DNA from: Lachnospiraceae bacterium
GTDB taxonomy: Bacteria > Bacillota > Clostridia > Lachnospirales > Lachnospiraceae
DNA: 64,000 bases
Reading direction: 5' to 3'
Assembly: GCA_015057665.1 (NCBI GenBank)
Contig: SVDY01000001.1
Location: 186,001-250,000, forward strand
Shown here: positions 15,852 through 27,800 of the stretch, piece by piece
Layout of the letters: the number at the start of each line of letters is the position of its first letter
How positions within the stretch are numbered: position 1 is the stretch's first letter
The notes under the pieces: generated by a model
What the model was told of the DNA's origin: nothing
The model's database searches: none
Seen by the model: the letters and a program-made list of their open reading frames with translations, nothing else
Made by a program: the position numbers and the translations under genes

Positions 15852-15877
15852 AAAGGCACGAAATCGTGCCTTTTTAT
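15852..15877. terminator. Terminator after the XRE gene
   Basis: A perfect 10-bp stem AAAGGCACGA / TCGTGCCTTT with a 2-base spacer, followed by TTTATTTT on the plus strand. It lies between convergent genes and probably serves the MATE gene as well. Confidence 0.85.
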
Positions 15878-15895
15878 TTTAAAACTTCCATCTCT

Positions 15896-17302
15896 TTAAC
15901 TACTTCCATCACTTTGACGCATATACTCCAGTTTTCGATAAATAGTAAGCCTCATAGTAATATAGCAGGCTAATCCTCCAAGCACATTGGATACCGGCTC
16001 TGCCATATATACTCCTGTTGCCCCTAATCCTACTCGCGGCAACAATAATGTAAGAGGGACAACAATAATTACTTTACGAAGCAGCGAAAAGAAAATGGCA
16101 TGCTTCGCATCTCCCAATGACTGGAACACCGACTGCCCGGAAAACTGGAAGGACATGAAGACAAATCCGAAAAAATAAATCTTTATCATCTCAATTCCTG
16201 CATTCATCATAGACACATCATCAGAAAAAATTCCAAACCAGAATTTTGGAAATATGATTACCAAAAGCCATGCAAACAATGTATACGCAGATCCTATCCA
16301 GGTATTAAACCGAATCCCTGATTTTACACGTTCATATTCTCCGGCACCGTAATTGAACCCAAGTACAGGCTGTGCTCCATTCATAAGACCGCTGACTGGG
16401 AGCATGAAAATCTCACGGATGGAATTGGCTACGGTCATAATCCCTACATACAAGTCACCGCCATAAGTCTGAAGTGTTGCATTGCATGCAACCTGAACAA
16501 TGCAGTTTGTACCATGCATAATAAAGTTCGCCATCCCGATTTTGAATATTGCCATCGTTGTCTCAAATGTAATTCTAATTTTCTGAACTTTTAACGGAAT
16601 GATTACTTTCTTTCCAAACAGGAAACTGAGTACCCATAGAGCAGAGAAACTCTGACCAATGATTGTAGCAAGAGCTGCCCCTCTTACTCCCATATCAAAT
16701 CCAAAAATGAGAATAGGATCCAATATAATATTGGTGACTGCACCAATGACCGTAGACAACATACCTATCTTAGGAAAGCCCTGTGCATTGATATATCCAT
16801 TCATTCCGGTCGTAATCATAGAAAAGACCGTTCCAATCAGATAAATACTCAGATACTGGCTTGCATATACATAAGAATCTTCACTTGCACCAAAGGCACA
16901 CAGAATCGGGCGGCAAAAAACATATCCTGAAACCGTAAGAACCAGTGCGCTGACCAGCAGCAGAGCAAAAGAATTACCCATAATCTTCCCGGCTTTTTCT
17001 TCATCACCGGCACCTCTTGCCATAGAAAACAATGGAACACCGCCCACTCCAAACAAAGCCGCAAAAGCCATAATCAGTGATACAATCGGGAAGGTAAGAC
17101 CCACACCGGTCAGTGCAAGGCCATGACCATCTCCCATATGGCCTAAGTAAATTCTATCTACTACATTGTAGAGAAGCTGGACTAACTGTGCAATTGTAAG
17201 GGGTACCGCCTGAGCTATAATGCACTTCCAGACGGGACCTTTGGAAAAATCATTTGTCTGCAAATAATCATCTTCTTTCTCTTCATCCGCAAATCGAAGC
17301 AC
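15896..17302 (-). CDS. MATE-family multidrug or metabolite exporter
   Basis: A 468-residue membrane protein with about 12 helices. The MATE layout is clear: PLTIAQLVQLLYNVVDRIYLGHMGD near residue 35, GVGLTFPIVSLIMAF near 70 and, after the central loop, the second half beginning around KIGMANFIMHG. Members use a Na+ or H+ gradient to export drugs or small molecules; the substrate is not predictable here. The start is a GTG with GGAG about 7 bases upstream. It is followed by a shared terminator and preceded after 29 bases by pepV on the same strand, so the two may be co-transcribed. Confidence 0.9.
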   Translation of the reverse strand: MLRFADEEKEDDYLQTNDFSKGPVWKCIIAQAVPLTIAQLVQLLYNVVDRIYLGHMGDGHGLALTGVGLTFPIVSLIMAFAALFGVGGVPLFSMARGAGDEEKAGKIMGNSFALLLVSALVLTVSGYVFCRPILCAFGASEDSYVYASQYLSIYLIGTVFSMITTGMNGYINAQGFPKIGMLSTVIGAVTNIILDPILIFGFDMGVRGAALATIIGQSFSALWVLSFLFGKKVIIPLKVQKIRITFETTMAIFKIGMANFIMHGTNCIVQVACNATLQTYGGDLYVGIMTVANSIREIFMLPVSGLMNGAQPVLGFNYGAGEYERVKSGIRFNTWIGSAYTLFAWLLVIIFPKFWFGIFSDDVSMMNAGIEMIKIYFFGFVFMSFQFSGQSVFQSLGDAKHAIFFSLLRKVIIVVPLTLLLPRVGLGATGVYMAEPVSNVLGGLACYITMRLTIYRKLEYMRQSDGSS

Positions 17303-17331
17303 TATTCACTCCAATTTATTTTATGATGGCT

Positions 17332-18696
17332 TTACTTTGTTGCTAAAGCTACCATGGCATTCGCAGTAAGTTCAATGGCCTTCATCAGATTCTCAATAGA
17401 GACACATTCATTGGGCTGATGGATATTGTCTTCCTGGCCTGGGAACGTTGGACCGAATGCCACCATGTTGGAAAACATCTTCGCATAGGTACCGCCTCCG
17501 ATTGCCAAAGGCTGATCCTCTCTTCCTGTATTGTCTTTATAGACTTTCATCAGTTTCTGGACAAGCTCGGAATCTTTCGGTACATATAATACCTTTTCAC
17601 TGCTGCATCTTAAGATATCCAAACCATATTTTTCTGCTGTCTCTGCAACATTTTTCTCTACTACTTCAATGATACCGTTCTTTGGATAACGGATATCGAG
17701 AGTCACGGACACCTCTTCTTCATCGTATCTCACAACACCTACATTGACTGTTGTTTCACCGGTTTCTTCATCAAAGAAACGGATTCCCAGCTTTTCACCG
17801 TTTGTTTCTGTTCCGATTTCTTCAAGAAGGAAGGACATCATATTCTGGAAATCACCGCCGAATTCATTGTCTTTTACTGCTTGAAGAAGTTTAATTGCTG
17901 CATTTTCCCCAAGATACGGCACGCTTCCGTGCGCACTCTTTCCTTCTGCATAAACAGAGACAGTCCCATCTTCCACGACTGATTTTACACCTGCTGCCTG
18001 AACAACGTTCACATCACCTTCCACTTTGAGGAGGCATTTCGGAGTTACTACATTAGATGCTGTACCGCCTTCGAATTTTAAAACCTTTTTCACGCCATTG
18101 ACCGGATTCTTCTTTCCGACCAGCACGCCAGTCATACCCTTCTCACAGAATATAAGAGGATAATCTGCATCCGGTGTAAATCCCATTACAGGAGTTTCTT
18201 CTCCCACTTCTTTATAGTGTTCGATACAGCTGCTACCGCATTCTTCATCTGTTCCAAAAATAACACGGATTCTTCTGTCTAATTGGATTCCGGAATCTTT
18301 AATTGCTTTTAACGCATATAAGGCTCCAATAGTCGGTCCTTTATCATCCAAAACGCCACGTCCATATATCTTGCCGTCTACAATCTCCGCACCAAATGCA
18401 GGGTAATCCCATCCTTCCCCGATTGGAACAACGTCGAGATGGCCAAGTACTGCAATCATCTCTTCCCCTTCACCGTATTCTGCCCATCCGGCATAGTTAT
18501 CTACATTCTTTGTCTTAAATCCCATAGCTTCCGCAAGGGCAAGAGCATGCTCTAATGCTTTCTTTGGTCCTTCCCCGAATGGTGCATCCGGTAAAGCTTC
18601 CCCTCTCACACTGTCTATATGAACACTCTCCTGAATTCCTTTGATTATCTCATCCTGTCTTTCTCTAATCAGGTTCTTAATTGCTGCTTTATCCAT
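17332..18696 (-). CDS. pepV: Dipeptidase PepV (M20 family)
   Basis: A 454-residue zinc dipeptidase of the M20A group that cleaves dipeptides with broad specificity in the cytosol. Metal and catalytic segments are present: VLGHLDVVP near residue 87 (His and Asp), GRGVLDDKGP near 116 (bridging Asp), FGTDEECGSS near 150 (catalytic Glu-Glu), DADYPLIFCEKG near 177 and the late His in DNIHQPNECV. The lid-domain insertion around 185-290 and the length match PepV. It lies 29 bases upstream of the MATE gene. Confidence 0.92.
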   Translation of the reverse strand: MDKAAIKNLIRERQDEIIKGIQESVHIDSVRGEALPDAPFGEGPKKALEHALALAEAMGFKTKNVDNYAGWAEYGEGEEMIAVLGHLDVVPIGEGWDYPAFGAEIVDGKIYGRGVLDDKGPTIGALYALKAIKDSGIQLDRRIRVIFGTDEECGSSCIEHYKEVGEETPVMGFTPDADYPLIFCEKGMTGVLVGKKNPVNGVKKVLKFEGGTASNVVTPKCLLKVEGDVNVVQAAGVKSVVEDGTVSVYAEGKSAHGSVPYLGENAAIKLLQAVKDNEFGGDFQNMMSFLLEEIGTETNGEKLGIRFFDEETGETTVNVGVVRYDEEEVSVTLDIRYPKNGIIEVVEKNVAETAEKYGLDILRCSSEKVLYVPKDSELVQKLMKVYKDNTGREDQPLAIGGGTYAKMFSNMVAFGPTFPGQEDNIHQPNECVSIENLMKAIELTANAMVALATK

Positions 18697-18830
18697 GCCT
18701 TCCCTTCCTTTCCTATCTATATAACATAAATGTTGAGCCTCCGGCAGATGACGAAGACCTTCTTAAATTCTAATTCATATTATACGTCCATTTTTTCTCC
18801 GGGGCAATTGAAAATAGCAATCGATAACAT

Positions 18831-20126
18831 TCAGTCTTTAAATCCATTCAGCCCGGCAAGGATCAGCAAAAATGCACCTAAAAAAGTAAGAACCAGGACC
18901 AGTCTCCATGACTGCCCGGTCTGAGGAAGTACTTTCTCTAAATCCAGATGTTCTTCCGTTGTTGTTTCTTCCGGTATCGTTTCATACTTTGGAGTTATTC
19001 TTATTTTACCTGTCCCCACTCCGTTCTCTACAGGAACGGAAATCTCTGCAACAACAGGCATGTATCTGCTTTCCTTTTCTCTATGCTCTTCTCCCCAGAC
19101 AACGTATCTGCCTTTTGGTAAGTCTTCAAATAGGATTTGTCCTTTCCAGTCCGTTTTCCCTGACTTCTCTGGCTTCAGATAATCCATATCATACTCTCCC
19201 TCAATTTTGCAGAGGCTAAATATTACCCCTGGAAATTTATACTGTATCTCTAAATCATAAGTCTTTTCATCTGCTGCCATTGACTCCTCTAAAAAATCCG
19301 TTTTCTCTTCTGCTCTCACCTCTCCTTTGGAAGAAAGAAAAAAGAACACAACTAACAGACACAAAACAAACCATTTTGCTGCATTCTTCCCTTTCCTCTC
19401 CATAGTTTCATTTCTATCTATCTGATGATCATTAAAGCGTTCTTCTATCTGTTCCATTTCCTCCCCCTTTTCTACCCGTATTCCGCACACCAAAAGCCGA
19501 TGACTGTTGATTCCGTAAGGTGTACAGGTCACTAAAGTACACAGATCTTTTCCTTTTTCTATCTGCAAAAGATTCGTTTCCTCTGGAAGAACCGTCCGGA
19601 TTTCATATATCCCATAATAATATTTCTCATTCAAAATACAGATTCGGAAAATATCTCCCTTCTTTAAATGATTCAGGTCCGTGAACAATTTTGCAGAAGG
19701 AAGTCCCCTATGTCCGGACAAAATACAATGTGAATTTACGCTGCCGACTGGAAAAGAGGTCCCTTCCATATGTCCGGCACCAATCTGCAATACAGATTCA
19801 TCTGTTCCATGATAAAATGGAAGTTTCACATCTATCGCCGGAATCTCAATATATCCTATCAATCCGTCTTCATAAATATCAAAAACAGACTCATATTCTG
19901 CTTTCTCCTTTTCTGACATCGCTCCCATAAATTTCTTTTCTATCTTTTTGTTATAAAGAACCGCTTCTTCCTTCCATTCCCCATAAGTGTCCTGGTCTAT
20001 CTGTCCTATTCTTTCCCCATACCGGCTAATCACCAATGACTGGTGGAATGAATTCCACCAGCCGCTGATTGAAGGATATAAAAATACAAATATACCGATT
20101 AGAAACAGAATCCTTTTACATCTCAT
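18831..20126 (-). CDS. Class C sortase in one frame with an LPQTG surface protein
   Basis: A 431-codon frame. Residues 1-220 are a complete class C (pilin-polymerising) sortase: N-terminal helix, HCILSGHRGLP (His139), and LVTCTPYGINSHRLLV (Cys201, Arg210). After residue 224 comes a basic stretch plus helix (KWFVLCLLVVFFFLSS) that reads as a signal peptide, then a pilin-like domain of about 130 residues and an LPQTG cell-wall anchor (399-403) with hydrophobic tail. In the two other operons here the sortase and LPQTG protein are separate genes. Met224 (19457) has a GGGGGAGG directly upstream and could start the second product separately. The gene overlaps the upstream pilin gene by 11 bases. 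Confidence 0.85.
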   Translation of the reverse strand: MRCKRILFLIGIFVFLYPSISGWWNSFHQSLVISRYGERIGQIDQDTYGEWKEEAVLYNKKIEKKFMGAMSEKEKAEYESVFDIYEDGLIGYIEIPAIDVKLPFYHGTDESVLQIGAGHMEGTSFPVGSVNSHCILSGHRGLPSAKLFTDLNHLKKGDIFRICILNEKYYYGIYEIRTVLPEETNLLQIEKGKDLCTLVTCTPYGINSHRLLVCGIRVEKGEEMEQIEERFNDHQIDRNETMERKGKNAAKWFVLCLLVVFFFLSSKGEVRAEEKTDFLEESMAADEKTYDLEIQYKFPGVIFSLCKIEGEYDMDYLKPEKSGKTDWKGQILFEDLPKGRYVVWGEEHREKESRYMPVVAEISVPVENGVGTGKIRITPKYETIPEETTTEEHLDLEKVLPQTGQSWRLVLVLTFLGAFLLILAGLNGFKD

Positions 20127-21813
20127 TCATTTTGTTTCTGCGGTTTTTGCGGCTATCTGTAACAATGGCCGCAATAGCAAGCAAGATACCAACTGCATAA
20201 AATCCATATACACCCATGCCGCCTGTAGATGGGAGAATGATACCTGCTTTGTTTATAACAGACAGCTGAATCAGTCCGGTTTGTGCTTCTGTTTCATCCT
20301 GCACCATAGCGCCGCTTACACTATATTTCCACTCAGCTTCTTCTTCTCCTGTTGTCACTGTATCCGGTACATCTAACTTAATTTCGATTACAATCGGTTC
20401 CTTTAATAAGTTATATCCGTTCGGTGCTGTAATTTCTTCAATCTCATAAGTTCCTGCAGCAAGTCCATAAAAATGAAGTTCTCCGTTTAAGCCAACCATC
20501 GCTGTTGTATCTACTTCTTCTGTAACCGTAATCCATTCCGTTACAGCTTCACAGACATACGTTACTTCCGTGTTCTCATAACGGTCCACGGTCTCCGTAA
20601 GAGGTGCTGTTTCTGTATATGTTCCATCTTTTAATTTAAAATAAGTACCCTGTTCAGATTCTGTAAAAACGCCTTTTACAACTTTTACCTGATTGAGTTT
20701 TTCCCCGCTGATTTTAAATTCTGCACCTTGTAAACGGATTGGAATATCACTGTCATCCACCTTGATAAGCTCAATTCCTGTCAGATAGGAAACAGTCACA
20801 TCATCGGGAGTAACTCCTGTCACATCACCAAATCCCGGTCTGTCCGGATTTTCCTCTGTTCCGTTCTGTTTTACATTTGGATTGTTGGAGTATTCAAGAT
20901 GTGCCTTGTTCACGTTACCTGCATTTCCAATAACCGCATTTGTATTCACTACAGCAGAATAGCGGATAGCAATCTTGGCATCTGTTCTGTCTTTATACTG
21001 AATAAAATTCTTTAACACGAGTTCAAATGTACATCCGTCTTCTGCCTGTTCTGTCTGAAGCTGATAGGAAGAAGTATCCAATCTCTGTCCGCCAAGCTCT
21101 ACTTCTAAAGAATCCGGCTGGAATGTCAGCCCTTCATCTAAGGTATCATGCACAACAAAGAAATATTTTTCATACCCATCCATATCCGGCACGTGAGATG
21201 TGATTTCGTATGTTACTGTATCACCAACAGACACACTGTTTGCTTCTACAGATTCACCGTCTTCTAAAATCTTCTTTTCTAAAACCGGCGCATCTGCCTT
21301 TGCTTCTACCTGTACATCTCTTACCACCTGCAATATAAATTTGGTATAAGCATCTCCGTTTCCAATCACGCCGCTGTCTTTTACCAGATAATAACCGTCT
21401 CCTGTAACCGGAATGGTGTATGGTGATTTTTCTTCCGTTGAACGTCCTGCTGCTGTTCCATTCAAATACAGTTCTGCTGTTTCCGCAAATGCATCCAGTT
21501 CACTGCTGTCGTTCTGAAATCCTGTGAGAACCTCCGCCACTTCTGCTGCATTGCTGCATTCTTTATACGCGTTCTTTTCCTGCAATGCTGCCAGAAAAGA
21601 AACGCCGTCAATTCCTGCACCCCATTCCACATTGGAAAGAATGGTTTTTGTTGTATCAAGATCTCCCTTGAAAATCTGATATGCCTCATATACGTGGCCT
21701 GCTTTTTCATTGGTGATTGTAATGACATGACGGGCAGCCTCGTCTGCAAATGCTGTCACCGTGCAGCCAAGTACCATCAATAATGCTAATACTATACTCC
21801 ATATTTTTTTCAT
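20116..21813 (-). CDS. Cell-wall-anchored pilin subunit (LPSTG)
   Basis: A 565-residue surface protein with a cleavable signal peptide (SIVLALLMVLGCTVTAFADE), a D2-type isopeptide domain (residues about 180-340), a SpaA/Cna-B domain with the isopeptide Glu motif YEIEEITAPNGYN near 460, and an LPSTGG anchor with hydrophobic helix and basic tail at the end. APVLEKKI near 173 is a candidate pilin Lys used by the sortase for cross-linking. It lies between the giant adhesin and the sortase fusion on one strand, with overlaps or 3-base gaps, so all three form one operon. It is probably the backbone of this pilus. Confidence 0.88.
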   Translation of the reverse strand: MKKIWSIVLALLMVLGCTVTAFADEAARHVITITNEKAGHVYEAYQIFKGDLDTTKTILSNVEWGAGIDGVSFLAALQEKNAYKECSNAAEVAEVLTGFQNDSSELDAFAETAELYLNGTAAGRSTEEKSPYTIPVTGDGYYLVKDSGVIGNGDAYTKFILQVVRDVQVEAKADAPVLEKKILEDGESVEANSVSVGDTVTYEITSHVPDMDGYEKYFFVVHDTLDEGLTFQPDSLEVELGGQRLDTSSYQLQTEQAEDGCTFELVLKNFIQYKDRTDAKIAIRYSAVVNTNAVIGNAGNVNKAHLEYSNNPNVKQNGTEENPDRPGFGDVTGVTPDDVTVSYLTGIELIKVDDSDIPIRLQGAEFKISGEKLNQVKVVKGVFTESEQGTYFKLKDGTYTETAPLTETVDRYENTEVTYVCEAVTEWITVTEEVDTTAMVGLNGELHFYGLAAGTYEIEEITAPNGYNLLKEPIVIEIKLDVPDTVTTGEEEAEWKYSVSGAMVQDETEAQTGLIQLSVINKAGIILPSTGGMGVYGFYAVGILLAIAAIVTDSRKNRRNKMNEM

Positions 21814-21816
21814 AAC

Positions 21817-24800
21817 TTATCTCCTTTTCTTTTCATTTCCATTTCTTTTGGTTCTATCTTTGTTTCCACACTTCATCACACAAGAAGAGCTGATAAGAAT
21901 TGTCCCCACTGCAACAAACACTCCTGATCCAATACTTCCTGTATGAGGGAATACTTTTCCCCTTTCATTTTTCACATGCAGAGAACACCTTCCATTCTCC
22001 AAACCGCTGTCATATATTGTAAATCCTTCTTCCTGTCTTTCATAACCATCCGGAGCCATCGTTTCCATGATGTAATATTTATTCTCCTTCAAATCATCCC
22101 AGACAATCTTCCCCTCCGAATCTGTGGTCTTCACACTCTTCAAATACCATGTCTGTCCATCTTCCCCTTCCAGACTCCGACTTACATCCATACAATCAGC
22201 CGCATTCGGACTATAGAAAGCAAATTCAGCACCTTCCAAGAGTTGTTCTTCATCCGCATCTGTTTTGAAAAGTTCCACTCTCCAGTCTCTTTGCATATTG
22301 GTATACCGAAGAATCATAACTTCATCCTTTTCATAAAGGAAAGTATATTGGTCCGTCATTATCCCATTCACATTTTTTAATTCATAGGAAGGATGATCTT
22401 TCATCTCTACAATGGTATACTTCTGACCCTGAATCCACTGTGCAGATTCCAAGAGCAGTTCTTCTGATTCGCTGCTTCCTTGTTCCACATAGACAGAATA
22501 GATCCAACACTGTCTTCCTTGTTCCTCTAACCATGCGACAAAGGATTCTTTGGAGTTTAGGTTTTCTTTCACGTCTTCTAAGCTGACTGCTTCTCCCTCA
22601 TAAAGAACGTAATGAAACACTTCTCTTTCGTCTGCCGGATAGGAAGTTCCTGATCTATCCTCCAGCTGTTTTTTCAGAACCGGAACATTCGGTATTTTCA
22701 CTCCTACAGACAACGGCATTGCCTCCAATTCCTGTCCAAGGTCAAGAAGTTTATAATGATAACCAAAGCTATTCCATGCAATCTCTCCGGCTTTCCCATC
22801 GTCATTTATGATACAGTCAAAGCTTACCGTCACTTCTGATTTGGCAGGAATCCGTCTTCCTTGTGCATCACGAATGAGAACTCTCATTGATCTGGCTCCC
22901 TCTTTCCTGCTGCTCCATGAATCAGTTCCGTTTCCGCCATTTTCTGAAGCGGACACATTCTCAACATTTCCTGAATCAGCCCCGTTCCAGTCTTCTTCCG
23001 TAAAAACAGTCTTTTTAGAATACTCGATAGAATAGTCTTCCTCTGTCAGTTCATACACTTCTCCTTCTTTTGTTTTTACCTTTACTGTCACATTGGGATT
23101 CTCGGCAAGACTTACAGAGAACTCGCTCAGTCTTTCTACCGTGCTGTCAAAGGGGCTGGTATCCCCTTCTTCCGGCAGCCGGTCAATAAGAATCAGCTTC
23201 TCCATCGCTTTGTCCGTGTCATTGGTCACGGTCAGCTCATAGGTGAAGACGCCGTCTTCTTTGGATAAAAGAATATAGTTATTGTCCGGATCAGTTGAAA
23301 CAGCCATATTTTCCGGATTGGATTTTTCACTGACCCCTTTCCTTGATCCTGTAGCATATCCAAATGTAATGGTGACCGGCGAACTGTTTTTCGCAGATTC
23401 CGGTGTTCCATCTTCTGCTCTTTCCATGCTACCCTGTCCCACTTTAGAGAAAGTCTGCCTATTCGGTGTCAGGAATGCCTGATTGGTATAGACTGTATTT
23501 TTATATTGATTGGTTGGATTATAAGATGATAGATATAGATCCACATATCCGCCTTCCGGTATGGAGACGTCATAGTCAGAAAAACGAATGGCGATACGTT
23601 CCTTCCCATTCTCTGTTTTAGATAAGGCAATCTTTCCATTTCGACTGCCTGATAGATTGATATATTCTTCTTTCCCATCCAGGGAAATCGTCTTTTTAGA
23701 ATTATTATTGATAATTGTAACTGTGTCTTCTGTCCGTCCGGTAACAGTCAGCACATCCTGTTTCTTCATAAGATTACCGAAACAATCATGAATTTCATAT
23801 CTGAGATCTCCGCATAAAACATAGGATTCGGGCAAAATATCCTCAAATGTATAATCCGTAATGGAAAGGGTTCCGCTGTTATGCAGCCTGACACGCCAGT
23901 TAATTACGTCATACGGACCTGCTGCAGTCTCATATTCTGTTACCAGCCCGCTGCCGGATGAGGTATAGGACTCTGTATACTTCGTCACCCCGGGTATGAT
24001 TTCTCCACGAGACACTACTACATCAGAATTAAGCCAGTAATCATGAAGATCACCATAGATAAAATCATACTGTCCTTTCATGTCTGCGCCAGTCAGAAGA
24101 CTGCTGTTCCCATCATTTTGATCATTGTGGACCTCATCTATCGAACCAGTGAATCGAATCTGATTCTCATCAGTCAGTTCCACACCCGTCTTCGGGTAGT
24201 CTGTATAATTCATCACCGCAGTGTTTCGTGCAATATCCTCCGTCTCTTCTGTCATCCCTGTCTCACACATATATCCAAATGTAATCGCTTCATTAAAATT
24301 CAAATAATACTGCTGCTTTTTCTCATCATAAGAGACAGCCTGCTCTCCTTCCCCCGCACCAATACGGAATCTGATATATCCGTTCTCCATCTGCCCCCAT
24401 TGAATATTCGCACTTCTATACTCAACCGGTTCCGGAGATATAAGGTTACGTTCCTCTTGCACAAGAGGATAATCGTTAAAATCTGTCTGGGTCATAATAC
24501 TGTTCCCGGCACCTGACCGGTTCAAATCCCCATCAGCCACAAGCTGCTGCATGGTAAATCCCTTTGGTAAAATATCATATACATCATTCAAATACCATCG
24601 TTTCGTTCCACCATTATAAAGAACCAGATAATAGGTAACCTGTCTTCTGCTGCTGTCCCGGTTATTGTAATAAATTCGGCTAGGCATCTGTTTATAACTG
24701 CCATCCGAACCGTACCCTGCTGCATAGACGCCTTTTTGCAGAAGAACCCGTCCTGTCTCTCTCAAATGATGGCTTACATTGACAGGAAACTGATAAACGA

Positions 24801-27800
24801 AGAAAGTATTCTCGATCATGGCTCCATCCACAGCTGCTCTGTATTCTGTCCAGACAGAATCTTGTTCTGTGTGTTCCGGATAAGTCAGTGTAATATAAAT
24901 ATATACTTTCGCATCATTCTCAGAGAAGCAGACAGACATGTCGTCTGGCCAAAGAATATACTGCTGTCCTTCTTTCGACCCACCATTCCAGGAATTCTCT
25001 ATGCTCCATTGTTCCATTCCTGATATCTGAGTGGAACTATGGGTCGATTCATAGGCAAGTGTCACATTCTCATTGGATATCCATGGGAACACACCGTGAT
25101 TATCCGGGAGCCGGTCTGCCATATCACTGCCGCTGATTCTATATTGTCCATCGCCCTTGCACCGCAAGGTAAGCCTGTATGTTACCTTCTCCCCAGCGCT
25201 TAATATACTATAGCCATCCTTGTCTATCACATCATCCTTCCATGTTATTCCTTTTGTCTCAAGGATATCCTTACGGAAATCTATAATAGAGCCGCCGCCC
25301 CAAATCGTACCATAGATTCTGCTGTTCTCTCTTCCGTTCATCCATACAACATTGCCAAGAGAATAGACATTCTTTCCGGATAACTTCTGATCAACAATTG
25401 ACTGATAGGAAAGATATAATCGATAGCTGCCTGCCGGAATTTCTGCGAAATTCCAAAAAACTGTAGTATGAAGTCCATTGTAAGAATGACTTATCTCTCC
25501 ATACTCCACAGTCTGTTCCTCTATTACTTTTTCAACTAGAATGTCAGCTGCGACGCAGGATTCTCCTTGGATGACTCCGCCAATTTTTACATTATGATAG
25601 ACACCTTCTGTCAGAACATAATAAACCGTATCTTCCTTCCTATAGATTCCCAGTCCTTGATCAGCCAAATGAGGATTCTCCTCGGCCGGAACAAGTAACG
25701 CCTGGGCTCCATACATCTCGTCCACAATAGGAAGATTCTCATAATTCCCCTTGCCGAAATGCCGCAATTCTAATGTATATGTGATACAGGAACCATCCTC
25801 CGCAGTGAACGAATCCTTAAGAATCTTGTCTTCCATCACTGCCTGTTTACGAACATAGGCTTCCCGAATCACCTGACTGCTGCCACTGGATCTTGCCAGA
25901 ACAGCATTCTTAGGATTCAACACCATGGCCTGACAGGTAAGAGTAAGAAAAGCATCTGTCGGATAAGCACCCGGCCAGTCTTCACTTAACATCTGGAAGG
26001 TATCTTTGGCTCTGCCATATACATGAAATCTTCTTGTCTCCCCTGCTTCCATAGAAAATACATCCTCAGACTCATTCAAAGTCCAAGAAAGAGTATATTC
26101 TGTCCACCGGCCTGGAACAAAACCTGCCGCCTGCAAAGATTCCTCCAAAGTCTCCTTCTCATATACATCGTCGCCGTGTATAACCTGAAGCCTGTCTTTG
26201 GAATCATTCCACTGAATCGTTAACTGCTCCTTTGCTGTATCGCTCAGATTCTGACCGCTGTTGCCGCCATGTTTCCAAAAGACAGTTCCCGCATAGACCC
26301 CTTGGCCTTCTTCCCATGGAACCAATTCCGTTCCGGATATGAATACAGATAAATACTTACCCTCTTCTTCCCGAAACATTCTCTCCATATCTTCCGGCTC
26401 CATATATACGTAAGGACTCAACACTTCCTGCAGTCTATATTCTCCGGAAGAACCCGGCATATAGGGCATTGCTCCCGGATTACACAGCATAATCTGATAG
26501 TCTGCTTCTTCTCCGAAATAATAAGGTTTTGTTACCACTGTCTGAGAAAGCTTCAATGTGCCCTGGGAAGGAGCAATTGTCTTCCCGGCTTCTGATGATA
26601 AAAGCACCTTGCCGGAATGCTGATAAAAGACTGCTGCTTCCGCCCGGTTCGTCACAGTCTGTGCTTCTGATACATGAAATTCAGACAGGTCTGCCATAAA
26701 TGCATCTGCAAAATATATCACCGTAACTGTGTTGGTATTCATCTGAGCCGTCCCGGCCATATTCCGGACTGTAAACTGAATCACTGCCTGCTCCTCTTGT
26801 TCATCCCAGGTAATCCGGACACCGGACAGATTCAACTGTCCGCCGCCTACAGTAACCCGGAATACCCTTCGGTCTCCTGCATAATAATCTGATCCACTTT
26901 TCCTAAGTGTTCCATCCTTTATCCCAGCCACTACATCTTCATGCCAGGATAGACCTTTCGGTAACGTCATCACATCCTTATACACAACAGACTGTACATA
27001 GTCATTCCCACAGGAAGCCGCCGTCTCCTCCAGACGTTCTAAGACAATCTTCCAGTTGAAATCCGATCCCGGAATAATGGTTCCATCTTCCAGTCCCTTC
27101 AGATAAAGTTCGGCCGAACCGGTACCGGATTTTGTCATAAGGAACTCATCTCTGACTGTAACCCATTCTGCCCTCAAGGCGCCAAATTCTGAAAGAACCA
27201 GCTTCCCCCTGGCCTGTTCTGCCTCTTCCTTCTCCATCATGACAGCCCATACAGTTACTCCTCCTCCGGCTGAACCGGGAGACGGATATACAACGGTAAC
27301 CGGAATACTCAGTGTCTTTCCTACAAGAGGGGCAAACTCTATATAAATGCATAAGGGATCTTCCGTCTCATGGCACTCCACGGTCTGGCTGTCAAAAACA
27401 TAGGTCTGTCCAGGTGAAATGCTTATATTCCCATCTTCCTCTGTTTTTTGAAAATAAATTCGATACCGGTAATTGTCCTCTGCTTCCTTATTCCCGGCTC
27501 CGGAGAGAATTGTCAGCGTATCACCTGTCAAAAGCTGATATTGACCGCTTCCATTCTCATCCTGCTTCCATTCCAAAGTTCCGCTCTCAGATTCCATAGA
27601 TAAAAGAAGATCGGAAGCTCCCTCTCTGCCTTCCAGCCTGATCTCTTTCTCAGACGTCATACTCTCTACCGTACCAGGTGTTCCTCCCTCTTCTTCTGCC
27701 GCCTCTTCCTTTAATCCAGTCTGGTAAAACGGGCGGTAACCGATCTCTGCATTGGAGAAAAGTTCCTTTACTGCCTTTATTTCATTCTGCCCATTGACCT

